From Sphingomonas bacterium (GTDB lineage Bacteria; Pseudomonadota; Alphaproteobacteria; Sphingomonadales; Sphingomonadaceae), in the NCBI RefSeq assembly GCF_903642285.1, contig NZ_CAHJWJ010000001.1, positions 173,861-237,860 of the forward strand: a stretch of 64,000 bases of DNA, read 5' to 3'. The position numbers were made by a program, and so were the translations under genes. Positions 59,111-64,000 of the stretch are shown in pieces. The notes under the pieces were generated by a model. It saw nothing but the letters and a program-made list of their open reading frames with translations, searched no databases and was not told where the DNA came from. Numbering within the stretch: the first letter of the stretch is position 1; the number at the start of each line of letters is the position of its first letter.

Positions 59111-59208
59111 GGCCTTACGCCACGAAGCGGGGCTGGTCGTCGATAACCACGTTGGCCGCCCGGCTTACGTCATCCGTGTCTTCTTCCGCTCCTGTCTCGG
59201 AATTCCGC

Positions 59209-59745
59209 ATGCCCACAAACGACGATTTGAAATCCCTCATCCGCACCATTCCGGACTTTCCCAAGCCCGGCATCCAGTTCCGCGACATCACGACGTTGCT
59301 GCTCGATCCGCGCGGGTTGTCGGAGGCGGTGGTGCGGCTTGCGGCGTTGCAGGCGGGGCCGTTCGATCTGGTCGCGGGGATCGAAGCGCGGGGATTCGTA
59401 TTCGGGGCGGCGGTGGCGCGCGAGCTCGAGGTCGGGCTGTTGCTCATCCGCAAGGACGGCAAGCTGCCCGGGGCGACGATCGGCGAGGATTATGCGCTGG
59501 AATACGGCACCGACCGGATCGTGCTGCACGAGGATGCACTGGTCCCCGGGCAGCGCGTGCTGCTGATCGACGACCTGATCGCGACCGGCGGCACCGCGCG
59601 CGCCGCGGTCCGGCTGATCCGCAAGGCGGGCGGGACGGTCGGCGCGGCAGCGTTCGTGATCGACCTGCCCGATCTGGGCGGTGCGGATGCGCTGCGCGGC
59701 GATGGGGTCGATGTCGGCGCTTTGATGGCGTTCGGGGGCCATTGA
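59209..59745 (+). CDS. apt: Adenine phosphoribosyltransferase
   Basis: Salvages adenine to AMP using PRPP. A 178-residue protein: IRTIPDFPKPGIQFRDITTLL, VAGIEARGFVFGAAVA, and VLLIDDLIATGGTARAAV, the PRPP-binding loop. ATG 59209 (MPTNDDLKSLI) is taken from a longer open frame. It follows the fusion synthase by 98 bases and is unlikely to share function. A REP-like element follows. Confidence 0.95.
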   Translation: MPTNDDLKSLIRTIPDFPKPGIQFRDITTLLLDPRGLSEAVVRLAALQAGPFDLVAGIEARGFVFGAAVARELEVGLLLIRKDGKLPGATIGEDYALEYGTDRIVLHEDALVPGQRVLLIDDLIATGGTARAAVRLIRKAGGTVGAAAFVIDLPDLGGADALRGDGVDVGALMAFGGH

Positions 59746-59765
59746 GACTTCTCGTCCCAGTCTCC

Positions 59766-59811
59766 CGTCATGCCGGGCTCTACCCGGCATCCATCGTGCC
59801 GCGGGCGATGG
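59766..59811. repeat. REP-like palindrome (family A, short form)
   Basis: ATGCCGGG and CCCGGCAT enclose CTCTA at 59770-59790, then CCATCG and CGATGG at 59791-59811. The first 37 bases match the left arm at 26400-26436 at 34 positions, showing a repeated element. It lies 21 bases after apt. Confidence 0.8.
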
Positions 59812-59854
59812 ACTTGCGGCTATCGACCTCCATTCTGCGCCCGGACGACGTACG

Positions 59855-59886
59855 AAAAAGGGCGACCCGTCTCCGGATCGCCCTTT
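59855..59886 (-). terminator. Terminator of the rplM-rpsI operon
   Basis: On the minus strand AAAGGGCGA and TCGCCCTTT make a nine-bp stem followed by TT and an A/T-poor tail. It lies about 120 bases after the rpsI stop. Its sequence resembles the 16962-16993 terminator. Confidence 0.85.
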
Positions 59887-60007
59887 CTGCATGGTTTGGC
59901 GGCGCGCTGTCACGGCGTGAATCCGTGATGTCGAACGGAGCGGGCGAGCCGCTCCGCCGGCCGGCTCGATGCGAATCCTCGGATAGCGTCCGCTATCCGA
60001 GGCCGCA

Positions 60008-60562
60008 TCAGCGCTTGGAGAACTGGAAGCTGCGGCGGGCCTTCGCCTTGCCGTACTTCTTGCGCTCGACCGTGCGGCTGTCGCGGGTCAGGAAGCCCGC
60101 GGCCTTGACCGGCGCGCGCAGGATCGGTTCATACTTCGTGATCGCCTGGCTGATGCCGTGCTTCACCGCACCTGCCTGGCCCGACAGGCCGCCGCCCTTG
60201 ACCGTGCAGACGACGTCATACTGGCCTTCGCGCTCGGTCACGCCGAACACCTGGTTCAGGACGAGGCGAAGCGTCGGGCGCGCGAAATACACTTCCTGGT
60301 CGCGGCCGTTGATCGTGATCTTGCCCGAACCGGGCTTCAGCCAGACGCGCGCGACCGCATCCTTGCGGCGACCGGTGGCATAGGCGCGGCCCTGCTTGTC
60401 GAGGATCTGCTCGCGCAGTGGCATCGGCTCGGGCGCGGGACCCGAATTGTTCACCGGCTCCGCATCACCGGTCGTGTATGCGGGCGCATCGGCCTGCGCG
60501 GCGGGGGCCGGCGCATTGGTCAGGTTCGCGAGATCGGAGAGCGATTGGCGGTTGTCGGACAT
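60008..60562 (-). CDS. rpsI: 30S ribosomal protein S9
   Basis: A 184-residue S9 whose core ([51 protein letters not shown], and the [20 protein letters not shown] tail ending FQFSKR) is complete. The E. coli protein has 130 residues; here an extra Ala/Pro/Asp-rich N-terminal extension of about 54 residues is added. The ATG overlaps the rplM stop by one base (TAATG). The pair is a conserved ribosomal operon. Confidence 0.97.
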   Translation of the reverse strand: MSDNRQSLSDLANLTNAPAPAAQADAPAYTTGDAEPVNNSGPAPEPMPLREQILDKQGRAYATGRRKDAVARVWLKPGSGKITINGRDQEVYFARPTLRLVLNQVFGVTEREGQYDVVCTVKGGGLSGQAGAVKHGISQAITKYEPILRAPVKAAGFLTRDSRTVERKKYGKAKARRSFQFSKR

Positions 60563-61041
60563 TATGCACCCACCTTGTTCTTGCGGTTCATGCCCGCGAT
60601 ATCGAGTGTCTCGGGGCTCTGCGCCTCGTGCGGGTGCTCGGTGCCCTTGAAGATGCGCAGGTTGCGCATCTGCTGGCGACCAAGCGGCCCGCGCGGGATC
60701 ATCCGCTCGACGGCTTTCTCCAGAACGCGCTCGGGAAAGCGGCCCTCGAGCACCTTGGCCGCGGTCACGCCCTTGATGCCGCCGGCATAGCCGGTGTGCT
60801 TGTAATAGACCTTCTTCGCGGCCTTGTTGCCGGTGAAGCGGATCTTGTCGGCGTTGATGACGACGACATTGTCACCGCAATCGACATGCGGGGTGAAGCT
60901 GGTCTTGTGCTTGCCGCGCAGGACGTTGGCGATCACCACCGCCGCGCGACCGACGACCAGGCCGTCGGCGTCGACGATATGCCATTTCTTCTCCACCTCG
61001 TGCGGCTTGGCCGACTTGGTGGTCTTCATGAGCGCCTTCAT
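60562..61041 (-). CDS. rplM: 50S ribosomal protein L13
   Basis: A 159-residue L13. [55 protein letters not shown] and [19 protein letters not shown] are family landmarks. It is early in assembly of the large subunit. The start is ATG 61041. A strong hairpin and a TTGACA promoter lie upstream. It is followed by rpsI. Confidence 0.97.
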   Translation of the reverse strand: MKALMKTTKSAKPHEVEKKWHIVDADGLVVGRAAVVIANVLRGKHKTSFTPHVDCGDNVVVINADKIRFTGNKAAKKVYYKHTGYAGGIKGVTAAKVLEGRFPERVLEKAVERMIPRGPLGRQQMRNLRIFKGTEHPHEAQSPETLDIAGMNRKNKVGA

Positions 61042-61072
61042 GGGGCCGGGACCTTTTCGGTTTGAAACGAAG

Positions 61073-61098
61073 CGCGCCGCCCGGCTAGGGGCGGCGCG
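61073..61098 (-). promoter_or_regulatory. Stable hairpin at the 5' end of the rplM-rpsI mRNA
   Basis: CGCGCCGCCC and GGGCGGCGCG form a perfect 10-bp stem around a six-base loop. Given the -10-like box at 61108, transcription would start close to 61100, so the hairpin would sit at the very 5' end of the mRNA. It may protect the mRNA or serve autogenous control by a ribosomal protein. Confidence 0.55.
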
Positions 61099-61107
61099 AA
61101 TGGGTCC

Positions 61108-61135
61108 GCACTACTGCCGACGATCAAATTGTCAA
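61108..61135 (-). promoter_or_regulatory. Candidate rplM promoter (TTGACA, 16 bp, TAGTGC)
   Basis: A perfect TTGACA (61135-61130 on the minus strand) lies 16 bases from TAGTGC (61113-61108). The TTGACA includes the ctaA stop codon TGA at 61132-61134, so the ribosomal operon's promoter starts at the very end of ctaA. The -10 is weak, so activity needs testing. Confidence 0.6.
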
Positions 61136-62208
61136 GCAAAGTGCCGCTTTGCTGACGGGTAATATGATACCCGCGACTGCGTTCCCACCGCGTGCGCCGC
61201 GACTATGGCGGCGATCGTCAGCAGGGCAGCGTTCGCCTGATGCGCGACGGCGACATCGATTTGCACCCCGGTCATCAGCGTCGCGATGCCCAATATGATC
61301 TGCAGGGTGACGAGCGCGATGATCGCGAACCCTGCGCGCGAACCCGCCGTCGTCGCGCGGATCGCCAGCCACATCAGCGCGGCGGCGGCGGCAAAGGCGA
61401 ACCAGCGGTGGATGAACTGGACGATCAGCGGGTCGTCGACGACCGCGTCGAGAAACGACCGGCCGGTCTGGCTGGGACCAGGGAAGAAACGGCCATACAT
61501 CAGCGGCCATTCCGGCGTGGCCTTTCCCGCGCGAAGCCCCGCGGTGAACGCGCCGTACATCAACTGCGTGAACAGGACGATGCCGACGATCACCGACATC
61601 CGCCGCAGCCGCGCCGGCCGGGCATAGGGATTGCGCGCCAGATCGAGCAGGTCGAGGGCGGTCCACACCATCCCCGCCAGCGTGAACAACGCGGTGAGCA
61701 GATGCGCGGCCAGCCAGCCATGCCCGACCTCGACCTGCCCCGGCCGAAGCCCCGATCGCACCATCAGCCAGCCGAGCGCGCCTTGCAGCGCACCCAGCGC
61801 GAGCAGTGCGACGAGCCGCCGGCCATAGCCCTTGGGAATGCGTCGACGCAGCGCGAACCAGATGAGCGGCAGTGCAAAGGCCAGTCCGATCGTCCGCCCG
61901 ATCATGCGGTGGATATATTCCCAGAAGAACAGGCCCTTGAACGCGGCGAGCGCGATGCCGGCATGGACCGTACGCGACTGATCGATCGTCCGGTAATTGG
62001 CGAGCTCCGCCTGCCACTGCGCATCGTTCAGCGGCGGCAGGATGCCGCTAAGCGGTTTCCAGGTGGTGATCGACAAACCGGACTCGGTCAGCCGCGTGAT
62101 CCCGCCGACCACCACGATGCCGACGATCATCACCGCTACGAAAAACAGCCAGATCGCGACCGCGCGGGGGCGCGCTTTCGACGTGAAGGCGGCGCTGGTT
62201 TGAAGCAT
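61132..62208 (-). CDS. ctaA: Heme A synthase CtaA (COX15 family)
   Basis: A 358-residue eight-helix membrane enzyme that oxidises heme O to heme A for cytochrome aa3 oxidase. Histidine pairs lie in WEYIHRMIGR, HGWLAAHLLTALF and QFIHRWFAFA, plus VAHQANAALLT near the end. It begins MLQTSAAFTSKARPRAVAIWLFFVAVMIVG. A longer frame extends to 63285 on this strand, but that overlies the Zur gene; ATG 62208 is the natural start. It shares a 117-base gap with the MerC-like gene. Confidence 0.94.
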   Translation of the reverse strand: MLQTSAAFTSKARPRAVAIWLFFVAVMIVGIVVVGGITRLTESGLSITTWKPLSGILPPLNDAQWQAELANYRTIDQSRTVHAGIALAAFKGLFFWEYIHRMIGRTIGLAFALPLIWFALRRRIPKGYGRRLVALLALGALQGALGWLMVRSGLRPGQVEVGHGWLAAHLLTALFTLAGMVWTALDLLDLARNPYARPARLRRMSVIVGIVLFTQLMYGAFTAGLRAGKATPEWPLMYGRFFPGPSQTGRSFLDAVVDDPLIVQFIHRWFAFAAAAALMWLAIRATTAGSRAGFAIIALVTLQIILGIATLMTGVQIDVAVAHQANAALLTIAAIVAAHAVGTQSRVSYYPSAKRHFA

Positions 62209-62250
62209 GCTTCCGCCTACACCTTCCGCGGTGTGCCGCCAAGCAGTGGG

Positions 62251-62262
62251 ATCGTCGACGAT
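62251..62262. promoter_or_regulatory. Perfect 12-bp palindrome in the ctaA / MerC-like gap
   Basis: ATCGTCGACGAT is fully symmetrical. A second dyad, ACACC-TTCCGC-GGTGT, lies at 62219-62234. Neither is the AT-rich Zur box known from related bacteria, so the link to the nearby Zur is only positional. Confidence 0.3.
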
Positions 62263-62325
62263 AATCTCGATTGTTCGTGCGATGTGACATTGTATCCCGT
62301 TCGTAATCGGCGTATCTCCCTCGAC

Positions 62326-62715
62326 ATGCCGATAACGAACGTCACCGCCCGATTTCCGCGCCTTCCCGGCATCGACCGGCTGGCGATCGGGCTGTCGGGG
62401 CTGTGCGTCGTCCACTGCGTGGCGAGTTCGGTGCTGCTGGTCATGCTGTCGGCGGCGGACGGCGTGCTGCTGAACCCGATCTTCCACGAGGTCGGGCTGA
62501 CCTTCGCCATCCTGCTCGGCGCGGTGGCGCTCGGGCGGGGGGCGCTTCGCCACGGCTATGTCATGCCGATCTGCATGGGATCGCTGGGGCTCGGCATCAT
62601 GGCGGGTGCGATGACGCTGCCGCATGACGGGACGGGGGCGGAGGCGGTGTGGACGATCGTCGGAGTCGGGCTGCTCGCGTTCGGGCATGATCTCAACCAC
62701 CGCGCGGTGCATTGA
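62326..62715 (+). CDS. MerC-like membrane protein
   Basis: A 129-residue protein with four hydrophobic stretches. SGLCVVHCVASSVLLVML carries a Cys-x3-Cys pair in the first helix, as in MerC transporters; VGLTFAILLGAVALGRGAL, YVMPICMGSLGLGIMAGAM and WTIVGVGLLAFG follow. It may carry mercury or other soft metal ions. It is followed 51 bases later by the Zur-type gene, so zinc is a possible alternative. Confidence 0.85.
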   Translation: MPITNVTARFPRLPGIDRLAIGLSGLCVVHCVASSVLLVMLSAADGVLLNPIFHEVGLTFAILLGAVALGRGALRHGYVMPICMGSLGLGIMAGAMTLPHDGTGAEAVWTIVGVGLLAFGHDLNHRAVH

Positions 62716-62766
62716 TCCGGCGGGTCGCGCCTTGCCGAGGGCGGTTGCGAGGCCTAGCTGTAGGCG

Positions 62767-63237
62767 ATGGCCAGCCACGCGCACGAGCACCACGAACCCG
62801 AAGGCCCCGCGCTCGCGCGGGCGGCGCAGGGCGTGCTGGAACAGGCGGGCGAACAATGGACCGCGATGCGCGCCAGCGTCTTCGCGGCGCTCGCCGGGTT
62901 CGAAAAGCCCGCCAGTGCATACGACATCGCCGACGCGGTTTCCAACGCGCTCGGTCGGCGGATCGCGGCCAACAGCGTGTACCGGATCCTCGACCTGTTC
63001 GTCGGCACCAATCTCGCGCGCAAGGTCGAAAGCGTGAATGCCTATGTCGCGAACGCGCATCCCGATTGTCTCCACGATTGCATCTTTCTGGTGTGCGACG
63101 CGTGTGGTCAGACGACTCACCTCGACGACGACCGGGTGACGAACGGGGTCCGCGATGCCGCACAGGCGGCGGGGTTCGTGCCGCAGCGGCCGGTGATCGA
63201 AGTGCGCGGGCGATGCGCCGATTGCGTCGGCTCCTGA
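62767..63237 (+). CDS. zur: Fur family regulator, Zur-like
   Basis: A 156-residue metal-dependent repressor. The winged helix includes TAMRASVFAALAGFEKPASAYDIADAVSN and NSVYRILDLFVGTNLARKVES, and the C-terminal domain has HPDCLHDCIFLVCDACGQTTHLDDD plus the CADC pair at the end, which supply the structural zinc Cys set. Zur rather than Fur is supported by the Cys-rich ends and its MerC-like neighbour; not proven. Confidence 0.88.
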   Translation: MASHAHEHHEPEGPALARAAQGVLEQAGEQWTAMRASVFAALAGFEKPASAYDIADAVSNALGRRIAANSVYRILDLFVGTNLARKVESVNAYVANAHPDCLHDCIFLVCDACGQTTHLDDDRVTNGVRDAAQAAGFVPQRPVIEVRGRCADCVGS

Positions 63238-63287
63238 GCGAAATGCGGGCAATCGACACCGCTTATCGCGCGCGCTAGACCGCATCG

Positions 63288-64000
63288 ATGACTGATCGTC
63301 CTCTCGGCCTGGTGCCCCCGACCCCCCTCTTAGACCGGATCGCGATCCCCGCCGATCTTCGCGGGTTGCCGCAGTCCGACCTGCGGCAATTGGCGGACGA
63401 GTTGCGGCTGGAGACGATCTCGGCGGTCGGGACGACGGGGGGGCATCTGGGCTCGGGGTTGGGCGTGGTCGAGCTGACGACGGCGATCCATTACGTGTTC
63501 GACACGCCGCGGGACCGGCTGGTGTGGGACGTCGGGCATCAATGCTATCCGCACAAGATCCTGACCGGCAGGCGGGACCGGATCCGCACGCTCAGGCAGG
63601 GCGGCGGGCTGAGCGGGTTCACCAGGCGCAGCGAGAGCGAGTATGACCCGTTCGGGGCGGCGCATTCGTCGACCTCGATCTCGGCGGCGTTGGGGTTTGC
63701 GGTGGCGAACAAGCTGAGCGGTGCGCCGGGGAAAGCGATCGCGGTGATCGGCGACGGCGCGATGTCGGCGGGGATGGCCTATGAGGCGATGAACAATGCA
63801 GGCGCGGCCGGCAATCGGCTGGTGGTGATCCTGAACGACAACGACATGTCGATCGCGCCGCCGGTCGGGGGGCTTAGCGCCTATCTCAGCCGCATGGTGT
63901 CGAGCCGCGAGTTCCTGGGGCTTCGCGAGCTGTTGAAGAAGGTGGCGCGCGCGCTGCCGCGGCCGCTGCACGAGGCGGCGAAGAAGACCGACACCTATGC
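63288..64000 (+). CDS. dxs: 1-deoxy-D-xylulose-5-phosphate synthase, N-terminal part
   Basis: The first enzyme of the non-mevalonate isoprenoid pathway, cut by the window edge. Residues 1-237 are visible: [52 protein letters not shown], and the thiamine site [18 protein letters not shown] with [15 protein letters not shown]. The start at ATG 63288 is certain from the family's N-terminus. It follows the Zur gene by 50 bases on the same strand. Confidence 0.95.
   Translation, partial: MTDRPLGLVPPTPLLDRIAIPADLRGLPQSDLRQLADELRLETISAVGTTGGHLGSGLGVVELTTAIHYVFDTPRDRLVWDVGHQCYPHKILTGRRDRIRTLRQGGGLSGFTRRSESEYDPFGAAHSSTSISAALGFAVANKLSGAPGKAIAVIGDGAMSAGMAYEAMNNAGAAGNRLVVILNDNDMSIAPPVGGLSAYLSRMVSSREFLGLRELLKKVARALPRPLHEAAKKTDTY

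Noticed and set aside
62209..63285. An upstream extension of the ctaA frame opposite the MerC-like and Zur genes
   Set aside because: It has no membrane or family features, and ctaA begins properly at 62208.

Overview
The window reads as chromosomal DNA of an alphaproteobacterium, most likely Sphingomonas or a close relative in the Sphingomonadaceae. This rests on very high GC with G/C-rich third codon positions, dense gene packing with many 4-base start/stop overlaps, and gene content and order: a CckA-type hybrid kinase, ChvG/ChvI beside a divergent pckA, the short alphaproteobacterial HprK with HPr, a mannose-type EIIA and RapZ, folate-dependent TrmFO, and many small Sphingomonas-like hypothetical proteins. 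No rRNA gene is present, so the genus is an inference. There is no phage, plasmid, insertion sequence or CRISPR array; nearly everything is core chromosome.

Layout. 1-5.1 kb: the tail of an unknown gene, an unknown beta-rich protein, trmFO, a small helix-turn-helix protein, a DUF488 protein, and a two-gene unit of a YqcI/YcgG-type protein and a DUF1989 protein. 5.1-10.4 kb: DUF952, gyrA, a secreted Lys/Thr/Ala/Pro-rich protein, an SDR enzyme and yaaA. 10.5-16.5 kb: a secreted repeat protein, an Lrp/AsnC regulator with a strong palindrome at its promoter, a soluble histidine kinase coupled to a polysaccharide deacetylase, and a tiny membrane protein closed by a UUCG terminator. 16.5-18.9 kb: tRNA-Pro(UGG), tRNA-Ile2(CAU), a mini-lipoprotein and a secreted M28 peptidase. 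19-25 kb: ettA with a coupled small gene, then the opposite-strand chain lytic transglycosylase - greB - NYN/LOTUS nuclease - Uma2 nuclease. 25-34.6 kb: dapA, smpB, DUF2062, two tandem M13 metallopeptidases, a CckA-like hybrid kinase and a single-domain receiver.

34.6-45.6 kb: ilvD, lipoprotein, nnr and a TrmA/RlmD-family methyltransferase in one overlapping chain; truA-fmt on the other strand; then recR, a VOC protein, def, rmuC, an outer-membrane protein and a SpoU methyltransferase. 45.8-51.9 kb: a regulatory PTS block (HPr, EIIA, rapZ, hprK) joined to chvG-chvI and divergent pckA, which together suggest carbon and envelope status sensing tied to gluconeogenesis. 52-59.7 kb: tRNA-Pro(CGG), an NADPH-ferredoxin reductase, lepA, a 1,134-residue fusion of GH18-like, NodB deacetylase and GT2 synthase domains, and apt. 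60-64 kb: rplM-rpsI with a 5'-end hairpin, ctaA, a MerC-like protein, a Zur/Fur regulator and the start of dxs, which runs off the edge.

Noncoding DNA includes two families of extragenic palindromes (REP-like copies near 26.4 and 59.8 kb; a second element shared between 16.7 and 45.7 kb), plus a separate palindrome near 51.95 kb. No gene-free stretch exceeds about 300 bases.
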